Below, piece after piece: positions 46,601-55,871 of a stretch of 64,000 nucleotides of DNA; within the stretch, counting starts at the first letter, position 1; the number at the start of each line of letters is the position of its first letter. Source of the stretch: Tillandsia leiboldiana (Eukaryota > Streptophyta > Magnoliopsida > Poales > Bromeliaceae). Under the pieces are notes generated by a model. That model made no database searches. It saw nothing but the letters and a program-made list of their open reading frames with translations, and was not told the DNA's origin. A program made the position numbers and the translations under genes. The stretch spans positions 22,482,743 to 22,546,742 of the forward strand of contig CM055076.1 in assembly GCA_029204045.2 (NCBI GenBank). The letters run 5' to 3'.

Positions 46601-47340
46601 GGCATTGTGATTGAGTACTTGAGTTTCTATTCTTGACGCATAGCTTTTACTATCATGTTCTGTCACATGTAGCTATTTATCTTGTACCCTATATGCTCAG
46701 TTTCTTGTTTGATTATTTATAGTCATGATTATCAGCTTATATTGATACCTGCAGTTATACTCCTGTCATCATACTTATTTCAGTATTATTATTGCTCTTT
46801 ATTGCTTATCCAGCCTTTATCCACTGACCAGTTACTATCTGCAGATTTTAGTATCCAGTAGGTACGATTAGCTATTTCTCGGCTGGTCGTACCCACGGGG
46901 ATACACTGTCAATGTATCTCACACCCCCTGGGTGACCATTTTTCAGGTCCGTCGGGTGGAGGGATGTCGGGACGTACGAGTGAGGCTGTCACGATAGAGC
47001 TGTCCCCCTGAGGATCATCACATCTTGGATTTGATCATTAGCAGTTTACTTTGTCATCATGATATATTAGTTTTGCTTTATATATTTTGAGGACAATATG
47101 ACTTATATAGATGTCTAGAACTGATTGGGTTTTATTATGTTATTTAGTTTAAATTGTACTTGAACTCTGATTGTATGGTTTTGTACTTGCCGAGCCGTGC
47201 ATGTATAGGAGAGACTCTGCCCGTGTGGTCGGAGGATTTTCTATATGTGTGGCGGTCTGTTACGCTCGGTTTTGCGAACTCTGATTTAAAAAAAAAAAAA
47301 AAAAAAAATTCAGACTGGTTTTTAAACTCGGGGTATGACA
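43622..47340 (+). repeat. Family C gypsy solo LTR (3719 bp)
   Basis: Begins TGTAATAATC and ends CTCGGGGTATGACA. Flanks are CCTGT (43617-43621) and CCCGT (47341-47345), a 5-bp duplication with one C/T change. U3 runs to a TATATATATC block near 44262-44272; downstream is a C-rich leader (44280-45420) with donor-like GGCAAG/GTAAGA near 44603, CCCAG/GTACG near 45119 and GTAG/GTGAGC near 45420, acceptor-like GTTCAG near 45949 and TTTTCAG near 46946, a perfect TGACGGT/ACCGTCA hairpin near 46433-46450, TTTACCGGTAAA, and the end stem-loop. The C-rich frames near 44229-45420 are leader sequence, not genes. Confidence 0.82.
47199..47251 (+). other. Conserved LTR-end stem-loop (family C solo LTR)
   Basis: CATGTATAGGA pairs with TTCTATATGTG and CTCTGCCC with a TCGGAG arm. 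Position and downstream GTGGCGG are as in the other copies. Confidence 0.6.
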
Positions 47341-47868
47341 CCCGTTTGGAACGGGGATTGTTCGGGGGATAAAGGGGATATCCCCTTTATCCCCCCAAAC
47401 GGGGGAGAACATCAGTCCCCCCATTCGGTGGGTTCCAACCTTGTCCCATCAATTTTTTTATTTATTTATTTAAAAATTTTAAATTTTAAGATATTTAAAT
47501 TTATAAAATTTAAATTTTTTTATTTTTAAAAATTTATAAAATTTCAAAATTTTTAAATTTTTTAATAAATTTTTTTATATACAAATAAAATATAAATTTT
47601 AATTTTTTTAATAAATATCTTAATTAATTAAACATTTAAAATCGTACAATTAAAATATTTATTTGTTTTAAAAAACTATTATGGTTGAGGACAAAAACGT
47701 TATTTTAACCAACTAATATTCTCTATTTCTCTTTTTTTTCTATCATCATACCAAACACAAATTCTCTTATTACTAGAATCATACCAAACACTTTTTTACA
47801 CTAGTTCCGTATTTTATACTTATCTCTGAAATAGCTAGTTTTTTCTTATCCCACTACCAAATGGTGCA

Positions 47869-47980
47869 TTAAATATTGGGATCGCAACAATGTCCGCATC
47901 TTCACGCACCAAAAATTATAATTGTCCCCTTTGAATATTGGAAATTCTTGTGCAACTCCATTGGCATTATTAAACGTCAT
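47869..47980 (-). pseudogene. Ty1/copia gag N-terminus
   Basis: Starts MTFNNANGVAQEFPIFKGDN at 47980, followed by YNFWCVKMRTLLRSQ, the classic start of copia gag (PIF-G-NY-FW-KM). It is cut by the MITE at 47868 after about 37 codons. The start lies 26 bases inside the primer site. Confidence 0.85.
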
Positions 47981-48005
47981 TGTTACCTTCTCCTCTTGAA
48001 AATAG

Positions 48006-48018
48006 GGCTCTGATACCA
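48006..48018 (-). other. Primer binding site, tRNA-iMet type (copia element)
   Basis: Minus-strand TGGTATCAGAGCC, two bases from the LTR at 48021; perfect match to the plant initiator-Met site. Confidence 0.88.
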
Positions 48019-48020
48019 CT

Positions 48021-48408
48021 TGTTATGGTGGTGGCTCTCCAACAAATATCGTTCTATATACTTGTTGGTATATAAAGATCCCCACAAAAAATAAAATAGA
48101 AAAGAGAGAAAAAGAAAATAAAGAATTAGATACGTTTTGATGAAAGCGAACTAAACTTGTCTTTATTGAAGAAATCAACTTAGCGCAACTTCATGCCCCT
48201 TACATCCTTTTTTGGCTTCAACTAATTAATTAAGACGACTCTGACTTCACTAACTATAATAGCCCCCCCTCTTTATTTATAACTTATTACATAAAATTCT
48301 ACTCTAATTAGATATTCTATCTAATTAGATTTATTTTTATCATAATATAAACAATCAAATATATTAATTAGATAATCTAATTCTAACTAATTAGTATTAT
48401 CTCTAACA
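48021..48408 (-). repeat. 5' LTR of the Ty1/copia element (388 bp)
   Basis: On the minus strand it begins TGTTAGAGATAATA and ends with ACA next to the primer site. It is AT-rich, with a run of C near 48266 on the plus strand (a run of G in the LTR sense). The bases outside are TTTAA (48409-48413). The partner 3' LTR is beyond the left edge of the window. Confidence 0.85.
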
Positions 48409-49282
48409 TTTAAAAGATGATGCTAGTTTCGGCTTTGATATATACCTATGACTATCAATCTGTTAGAGTTGTTTAGTTGCTTAAAGTGAGGATAGAATGT
48501 TTGCAAATGCCACCACAAATGTCACCGTCTATCATCTTATTAGTTTTTGAAATCTAATTGTCACCGACTCAACTTATTAGTTTTTGAAATCTATTGTCAT
48601 GAAATAGAAAATTAGAAATATTCTTAGTCCATAAATAAGTAGCCAATTTTTTTTTTTTTTTCCTTCTTTTTTACTAAAAACATAAAAAGGTGAAGCAAAA
48701 TGCTAGGCACATGTATTGGGGATGGTAAAATTTACAAATCTTTAAAGGTTGTAGACTTAGCATTACAAATCATTTGATTTAGGTCTTTTCCTAAAAATTT
48801 TTAAAATTTGTGTAGGAATCACACGCCCACGGGAGATGCATCTGATTAAAAAAATTGCTCGTCAAATAGAACAAAGCAGAATTGCTCCATTTTTTCTTAA
48901 TTTTTTTTTTCGTTTTTTTCGAATAGTAGGACTTGTACAACTTTAATACCCCTTCAAGTTTATCAAGAACTGTTTTTCATCTTTTCGACTGGAGCAATTT
49001 TTAATCCACCCTTCGTGGGTGTTTTATTCTAACAAAATTCTCAAACCTACTAATACAAGTACCTCAATCAAATAGTTTGTTGGTTGAAGAGTGCAACTCA
49101 AATAAAAAAAAGATCAAGGGGTCATTTCATAACAGATTAGAGTTCAGGAGTTATCTATACATTTTAACTTCTTTTTTTTTAATTATTAATCAATTTTTGA
49201 TATATAATAGCTAATAATAAATGCAGAAAAAAAAAAATTTCCGTGATTTGATAATTATCTAGGAAAGAACGAAAAAAATATA

Positions 49283-49371
<89 letters not shown>

Positions 49372-50190
49372 CTTATATTTAATTTCTTCCGATAAAAAAT
49401 TAAGATTTTTATTGTAAATCACACTTTTTTCTTATTCCAAGAAAAAAAATTTCAAAAAGCGTAATAGTTCATAATTTAGGTTTCTAGTGCAAGTGACAAA
49501 GGACGTGGTGTTGATACATGAGATCTGAAGTTTGAAGTCTAATTAATTCACATTTTCAATTAAATTTATTTTAAAATAAATGTGAAAAAAATTTTAAAAA
49601 AATAATTTAATTTTTTTAAAAAAATATAATCAAAAGAATTAAATTAGAGAAGTATGAAAAATTTTTAAGCAAAAATTTTTATGTCGTTATTTTAAAAAAT
49701 TTGAACCACTCAAGCAATTTGGTCGAGAACTTTCACTCTGACTCCACTGCCGATGTCCTCAAGGAACACTATAAAACTATAGAAAGATTTTAATATAAGA
49801 ATACTTTTTAGACAACTGTTCAGAAAAAACGTCTTAAATATTTCTATAATATAGTAAACATTGATGCTTCAAAAAGTATCATCATGTAAACTTTTTATTA
49901 TATTAAATTAATTTAATAATTGATAAGTTTTATTATTATTTTTAATTTTTAAATATTTTAAAATATCAAAATTTTAATAAATTCTTACGCTTTAAATCGT
50001 TAGAATATATTTTATCAAGATTTGACATAAGTATGATTATATACGTTGTGATTCTTTATTTATCTGCACTTTTAACTATAATACTAGACTATATTAAAAT
50101 ACTTTTAAGTATTATTAAATATAAAAAGATATTTTTAAATATTAAATTTTCTTGCAGTGCGACAACCCATTAGCTTTGCTAATTATCTTG
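48409..50190. other. AT-rich intergenic stretch with one MITE-like hairpin and (TA)n
   Basis: No gene seen. A MITE-like inverted repeat at about 48808-49047 has arms ATTTGTGTAGGAATCACAC...CCCACG and the inverted ATTTTGTTAGAATAAAAC...CCCACG, with a second pair of GATTAAAAA..TTGCTC arms inside. A perfect (TA)n tract covers 49289-49368. The rest is low-complexity AT-rich sequence. Confidence 0.6.
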
Positions 50191-50192
50191 GC

Positions 50193-50596
50193 CACGGGCC
50201 GTTTGGATTCGGTATAGAACCGGGAATAGGAGAGATATCTCTTTTATTCTTCCATACGCACCAGAAATCAATCGGTATAGTTTGTTCCGGTACAACTAGA
50301 ATAAGTGAGAATTACTGTTCTCACTCTTTCCAACCACCCTCTTACTTTTTCTTTAAATACCCTCTCACGTCTACCGAGACACCATCTCTCACCTCATTAT
50401 TACATAATAAAATTGGAGGGCAAAAAAGATAATTTACCTCAATTAAAACTCTGTATTCCTCTTATTCTTCATTCTTATACCAAACACAAAATCTCTTATC
50501 CCTGGAATCATCCCAAATATTTTTTTATACTAGTTTCGTACTTTATATTTATTTTTGGAATAACTAGTTAGGTCTTATTCCGTTACCAAACGGTAG
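50193..50596 (+). mobile_element. Tourist-like MITE (about 400 bp)
   Basis: Left end GGGCCGTTTGGATTCGG, right end (inverted) TACCGTTTGGTAACGG; inside both ends are GAATAGG/CTTATTCC words. Ends resemble the PIF/Tourist terminal consensus. A 3-bp target duplication is not clear, so exact borders are uncertain. Confidence 0.6.
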
Positions 50597-50597
50597 T

Positions 50598-50995
50598 ACG
50601 TAGGTCCTCAAGAAACGGGTCGCTATGTACTAATTAATTTTGGTATATGTATTAAAATCAACAATATTAATTAGACTCGGACTTATAGAGATAAATACAA
50701 TTTTTTACACTAATAAAAGTCAATTTTAAAATAATATAATATATTCCATAAACCAAGTCATTAATTAGCATCTTGGCCACCACACCTCACGTCGAGTCGT
50801 ATGGTCCTCAACAAACCAGTCGCTATGCGCTAATTAATTTTGGCCATTCCGTTAACTTGGCCGCTAATGCTAAGGAAGTCAGTCAAAGTCAACAATATTA
50901 ATTAAATTTGGACTTGTATAGATAAATAAAAATTTTGTATCAATAAAAATCAACTTTGAGATGATATAATATATTTCGTAGACCAAGTCCGCGCT
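50598..50995. repeat. Diverged tandem duplication, unit about 200 bp
   Basis: The segment TAGGTCCTCAAGAAAC...GCTATG to ACCAAGTC (about 50598-50780) recurs at about 50798-50995 as TATGGTCCTCAACAAAC...GCTATG to ACCAAGTC, with many substitutions and small indels. Content unknown. Confidence 0.7.
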
Positions 50996-51043
50996 ATCTT
51001 TCATGAACCAATTTAATGAGTTAATTAATTTGACTTAATTTAA

Positions 51044-51075
51044 ATTCAAAAAAAAATAAATAAATAAATAAATAA

Positions 51076-51117
<42 letters not shown>
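51044..51117. repeat. (TAAA)n followed by (TA)n microsatellite
   Basis: An A run, then TAAA repeats to about 51079, then perfect TA repeats to 51117. Confidence 0.9.
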
Positions 51118-51123
<6 letters not shown>

Positions 51124-51332
51124 GATGTAATTATATCCAGATAATAATTTCTACCTCCAAAGTGGAGTGGAGTGGAGTGGGAGAGAACGAATTCCCCTGT
51201 TGGCAGTATTAATTGAGTTTGGTTGGCTGTTACTAAAGGCTGACAAATTTCTTACACTTTGACATGTAAATCTTTTCTATAAAACTTTCATTTCACTTCC
51301 ACACATCTTCCAAGAAGCATTCATATAATACC

Positions 51333-51722
51333 TGTAGAATTTAAATTTTAAAATTTGAATTTAAATTTAAATTTTAAAATTTGAATTTAAATTTAAATTT
51401 TTAAAATTTTTGTAATTTGAAATTTCGGGAGTATTCGTAATGCGCTAACTTGACTTAGCGAGTTCCAAACGTGACGAAACAAAATCGTCATTTGATTGGC
51501 CTCGTCGAGTTGAACAACGTAACGACGTTCGATTTTGAATTCGGCGAGCCTAAACATCAAAAAGGGTGAAAAATACTATTTTTATATTGTAATATATATT
51601 ACAAAAATGTCCATATTTTATGCATCAAATTACATGATATAGCACGTGGAGGGGCCTCTATGCAAGATACATCTATAGTGAGGGACGCAAATGAAAATAT
51701 CGAGAATTCGGGGACCACTTAT
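51333..51722 (+). repeat. 5' fragment of a family C-like gypsy LTR
   Basis: Begins TGTAGAATTT and has a long AAATTTAAATTT stretch, then sequence resembling the U3 of the 43622 LTR, including GTGGAGGGGCCT near 51645 (44232 in the solo LTR) and a GAGGGAC word nearby. It stops where an antisense LTR end begins. Confidence 0.5.
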
Positions 51723-51724
51723 GT

Positions 51725-52360
51725 CACGTTCCGAAGTCGAAACTGCGATCCGGAGTCGCCAACAGATCCACCACCCTTACGAGAACTCCGCATAGGCAAA
51801 GCGTCTAATCTGCAAAAGAACCACAACTATACAAATATCAGAGCTAAAAAAAAAAGAAAAAAAAAAAAAAAAAACTAATAATAATAACTCATATCACTAT
51901 ACAACTGTCAACTCATATACATAACCATCTCTCAACAGAGTAAAGAAAAATAATACAGCATGTACAACTATTAAAAGCTCCAAACACTGAAACAGGATCC
52001 GTCTGCTCTCCTCAAGTCTGGGTAAGGATCTAGCTTGCGGCTCCCTATCCTCGATCATAAGGAACTGCTAGTGTAGGAACAGGAAAAGAGGACCTCTGTA
52101 AAAATAGTCACCAACAAAAGGTGTGAGAACTACACCAAACAGTAGTTCTCAGTGGGTATCGTCTTCAAGGCCAACGGTCTGCCCACTAAGTCTACTAGAG
52201 ACATAAGATAACAGAAATACCGTAAGTGAAAAAAAGAGATAAGTTGGAATAAAATCTACAGCTATCATGACTTTATCTACAAGACTCAAAGGGTGAAACA
52301 GATGATAATATGCTACTCAATCTCGAGGTGCTTAATCAACCCAAGATGCTAGAGTTAGAG
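51725..52360 (-). repeat. Gypsy LTR 3' fragment, antisense
   Basis: The plus strand starts TGTCACGTTCCGAAG, the inverted form of a GGAACGTGACA terminus, then an A-rich tract (51845-51875) and about 500 bp without frames that resembles the U5 part of other LTRs here only in layout. The inner border is uncertain. Confidence 0.5.
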
Positions 52361-52403
52361 TAATTCTAAAATGGGTGATTCCGTAGGAAGTTGGGGCATC
52401 ACA
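52361..52403 (+). repeat. Terminal bases of an LTR next to a primer site
   Basis: GGTGATTCCGTAGGAAG then TTGGGGCATCACA ending at 52403, directly before a perfect primer site; so this is the end of a plus-oriented 5' LTR whose body was replaced or rearranged. Confidence 0.6.
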
Positions 52404-52405
52404 AT

Positions 52406-52418
52406 TGGTATCAGAGCC
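52406..52418 (+). other. Primer binding site, tRNA-iMet type
   Basis: TGGTATCAGAGCC two bases after the LTR end. About 180 bp of leader-like sequence follows and then AT-rich DNA; no gag is seen, so the element is truncated. Confidence 0.82.
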
Positions 52419-52685
52419 AATCATACAGTGAGTAGAGCACGATTTTTTCCGGCTGATGACTACTGTGGGTGGAGCGTGAGATTGGCGAAGACTAGCGAGA
52501 TAAATCTTACATCACCTGATGCTTGTGAGTTTGCTTGAGCTCGACAAGGACGTCAATGCTTAAAATATTCTCGTCAAGACTTAAAAGGAGAAAGAAATAT
52601 AACATGATAGAATTTAAAAATAATTATATTTTATATAAGATATTACAAGGCTAAAATCTTTTATTGGATGGTGGTTAGATACTAA

Positions 52686-53687
52686 GGTGTCGTTTGGTAA
52701 CGGGAATAAGGGGGAATATCCCCCTTATTCCCGTATCCATTCCCAAACGGGAACCGGAAAAGCAGGAATTGAAATTCCTGCTTTTCCGGTATTAGGGGGA
52801 TGGGGGTGGGAATTCGGATTCCCACCCCGAGCTGTAACCCGCTAGAATACAAAGAATGGCACGAGCATCGAGGCAGTCTCCTTCTCCACCGAGCTTCATC
52901 CTTTTTGCTTCTTCTCCACCGAGCTTCACCTTTTTTTTTTGCTTCTTCTCCACCGAGCTTCACCCTTTTGTGCTTCTTCTCCACCGAGCTTCACCCTTTT
53001 TTGCTAAGTCCGAGCTTCACCTTTTTTTTTGCTTCTTCTCCACCGAGCTTCACCCTTTTGTGCTTCTTCTCCACCGAGCTTTACCCTTTTTTGCTAAGTC
53101 CGAGCTTCACCTTTTTTTTTGCTATTAATCAACGTTATAATAAATTTATATTAATATTAAAAAAGTATAAAAATATTTTAAAAGTATTTAAGAATGATAG
53201 AAAATTTTAAAAGAAAAAAATTAAAAATTGCTTATCTATTGATTAATGGTTTTAAAATGATAGACAATCAAACATTTTAAATATTTTAATATATAATTTT
53301 CTATCATTTTTAAGTATTTTTAATTATTTATTATTTATTTTTAAATATTTTTTATAAATTTAAAAAATATTTTAAATTTATTATTAGGTTGATTAATATC
53401 ATAAATTATTTTATTTATAAATTATATCATAAAGGGCAAAATAGTCAATACACAAATTTATCACTTCTCAATTCTTCTTATTCCTCTATACTCAACCAAA
53501 CACAATTTTTTCCTATTCTTCTTATTCTCCTTATTCCTATATAATTTACCAAACACAATTTCCTTTAATCCCGGTATAACTCATAAAACGAACCAAACGC
53601 AAATTTACACTAATTCCTGCTAATACCAGAATCTATACCTATCCCCGGTATAACAAAATTTTTCTTACCCCCGAACCAAACGGTACC
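52686..53687 (+). mobile_element. PIF/Harbinger (Tourist-like) nonautonomous element, TAA duplication
   Basis: Termini GGTGTCGTTTGGTAACGGG and, inverted, GGTACCGTTTGGTTCGGGG; TAA on both sides (52683-52685 and 53688-53690). 1002 bp with no transposase. Next to the left end are two near-perfect palindromes: one with GGGGGAATATCCCCC at its centre (52710 area) and one with GCAGGAATTGAAATTCCTGC (52761-52780). The middle holds a short tandem repeat (52880-53120); the right half is AT-rich. Confidence 0.85.
52880..53120. repeat. CACCGAGCTTCACC tandem repeat inside the PIF-like element
   Basis: The phrase CTTCTTCTCCACCGAGCTTC recurs five times and a larger unit including TTTTTTGCTAAGTCCGAGC recurs twice (about 52935-53025 and 53026-53115). 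Open frames here, rich in Ser/Pro/Phe, come from the repeat. Confidence 0.8.
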
Positions 53688-53755
53688 TAAAAGTTAAGAA
53701 AATTAAATATACTAGAGCTTATGATATATAAATTAAATTTAATTTTTTTTTCCTC

Positions 53756-53911
53756 TCGTGTGGAAATATCATCTGGAATATTAGCTTTCTTTTCTTCACT
53801 AACTCCACCATTAATCCAGGGTGCCCTAAAGTTCATTACTTCTATTGTCAGAATGAATTACCTGTGGTCCAATTTTATAACACAGTGTTGCGGATTTATG
53901 CATTCTTTTGA
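53756..53911 (+). pseudogene. LRK10-like receptor ectodomain fragment 1
   Basis: Translates to SCGNIIWNIS, FTNSTINPGCPKVHYF and VVQFYNT, matching residues about 40-95 of the intact exon at 55872. It starts 65 bp after the PIF-like element and ends at VLRIYAF. It is part of a decayed tandem paralogue; fragment 2 is the next part. Confidence 0.82.
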
Positions 53912-54150
53912 ATTTGAATTGAGCCAAATTTAATTAACCGATTAAGTTGGTTATATGATATAAATTAGTTGTATGGAAAATATTATTTGATCTTGAAGAT
54001 AATTTTTGTTGGTGCAAGATTTATGCCTATCTATACATATCCTAATCTAATTAGGATAGATTGACTCTTCGACCGGCTTCATTGTGTATTATATATATGC
54101 ATGAATGCATTTCAGTGAATTAAGAAAAGGGAGGTGGCCGATGGACCAAG

Positions 54151-54470
54151 TTAATTAGGATGCATCTCGGGTTAATTAATTAGTGCATGAAGATGCCGGA
54201 GTATCTGATTCTTTTGAAATTGTAACGGCATGCATCTGATTCTTTTGAGATTGTAACGGCATGCAGGAAACTAATTAATTAGTGCCCTAATTAATTAAAA
54301 GGTGGCCGATTCTTGATGCAAGCTTCCCAGTGTTGTACAACCTCATGTGATTAATTAATTAGTGCCCTAATTAATTAAAAAGCTTGGCAGTGTTGTACAA
54401 CCTTATGAGACTAATTAATTAGTGCCCTAATTAATTAAAAGGTGGTCGGTTTTTTATGCAAGCTTGGCAG
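54151..54470. repeat. Clustered short repeats with TAATTAATTAG palindromes
   Basis: A 30-base unit with palindromic arms (CTAATTAATTAG...CTAATTAATTA) lies at 54271-54300, 54351-54380 and 54411-54440; a second word (TTCTTTTGARATTGTAACGG) is duplicated at about 54209 and 54240, and AAGCTTSSCAGTGTTGTACA words recur at 54320, 54380 and 54461. Such inverted arms could form hairpins. It separates the two fragments of the broken receptor gene. Confidence 0.75.
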
Positions 54471-54849
54471 TATTAGAGTAGAGAAGATGCATGGCGATTC
54501 GCATATGGCGTTGGGTTCGGCAGCGAAGCGGAGGTTCTTGACTAATTACTTGAGCGGTTCGGATTACTCGAAGCAACAGCATAAAAATTTGTCTTCTTGA
54601 TTAAGGTTTTATAAAAATCTCTTTACGGGTTATTTTTTTTGAGTTTTTCGTTGGAATAAGAGATAGATGGAGTTTACCATAAGTCTCTTATTTTTTTTTT
54701 TATTTGGAGAAGACATAAGATGTTGTATTTCTTTTATTTCTTATAGTGGAATACATCTCTCTCGCTCTCTTCGTGGACGTAGACAGTTAGATAGCGCATA
54801 ACGGACGGTCCATCAAATTTCCAACTCGCTCCAGAATATACGATTGAAG

Positions 54850-55075
54850 TTCATGATTTTCTCCTAAACTCCTATTATTGGGGATCGAATTGTATCTTCC
54901 TATAAGATTTTAAAAAACCCATCCCTGATATTAATCTCACCCAACTTACATTGCGGACAAAGGAGACATTAAGTTCGTTCAATTGCAATAAGATAGCAAG
55001 TGACTACAATCAAAATATTTTTGGGGACTCTTTGGGTCATGTTTCATGCAAAACTTATTCTGATAATAAATTTTG
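54850..55075 (+). pseudogene. LRK10-like receptor ectodomain fragment 2
   Basis: Matches the exon from SLNSNAWESDC onward: LNSYYWGSNC, PIPDINLTQL, TKETLSSFNCNKI, DYNQNIFGDSLGHVSC. A stop lies after the SNCIFL part. Similarity ends near 55075. Together with fragment 1 it forms one broken paralogue, interrupted by about 0.94 kb. Confidence 0.82.
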
Positions 55076-55871
55076 CGATGTAGATGGTTTGTCCTGTTAT
55101 AACAAAATATTTTTGAATCCACATAGCGTATGCTCTAAGGCCATATTTAGATGTCAATATAAAATATCTAAAGAAAACTTATTCCATACGATGATTTTTC
55201 AGTATAATTGTAAATAAGAAATTTGATTTTTGTTTCTTCAAAAATTTTGTTATTTATAATTTAGTAGACAGTATATTTCATCTATAATATAATTTATCTT
55301 ATTTTTAAATATTTCATTATAAATATTTGATCACATTCTTCATCAATTAAATGTATATATTTTTATAATAAATAAAAAAAATATGCTGAACAAAATATTC
55401 ATGTATCCAAATAAAATCTAAGTGACGTCTAAGTACACTCTTTACTTACATATCACTCCATGTTCCTTATTATTGGTACATCCAAATAGGCACTGAACAG
55501 AGAATTTTTATGGGTTCATACGCAGTGCAACATACTTAACAGGCCCCAATAGACTTTTTTTTTTTTTTTCTTTTTTTTTTTTGCTCCGTTGATCTTTAAT
55601 TGCTTCTCATCATAGCTCTCCTCTCCAAGCATTCCAATTCAAACTACATGAATTACCCTCCTGTGATCTCCACTTCCCTTCAGTGCAGTAGAACATGATT
55701 TGAGTGGGAGTGGGCCAATCCCAATTCGTCTCTTAGTTACCTGGAATTCTATATATAGTCAAGGTCAATTAGCAAGTCTTGCAAGAAAAGGTGTTCGAAT
55801 TTCCATTCAGCATATATAAATATGTTCGTTCTTTCTTTCTCCTTCCAAACAAACTAATAAGGGGCAGTGAC

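Larger units (their letters stand above)
43614..47868 (+). mobile_element. PIF/Tourist-like MITE, itself split by a family C LTR
   Basis: After removal of 43622-47340 (and one duplication) a MITE of about 530 bp remains. Its ends, TGTCC(C/T)GTTTGGAA on the left and, inverted, TGCACCATTTGG on the right, resemble PIF/Harbinger termini, and it is bordered by CTA (43611-43613 region) and TTA (47869-47871), compatible with a 3-bp TWA duplication. Near the left end a perfect palindrome GGGGATAAAGGGGATATCCC... spans 47361-47391. It sits in copia gag. Confidence 0.65.
34105..48408 (-). mobile_element. Ty1/copia element (minus), split by three insertions
   Basis: Reading right to left: 5' LTR 48021-48408, primer site, gag start 47980-47869, MITE plus family C LTR, rest of gag, protease, integrase 43613-41999, gag-only Sirevirus element, integrase end and RT 35595-34105, then the family C LTR and the gypsy nest to the left. 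The remaining RT, RNase H and 3' LTR are outside the window. The coding parts carry stops and a changed RT catalytic box, so it is old and inactive. Confidence 0.88.

Noticed and set aside
54951..55217. An 88-codon frame as a stand-alone small gene
   Set aside because: Its first half is a fragment of the receptor ectodomain and the rest is AT-rich sequence without support.
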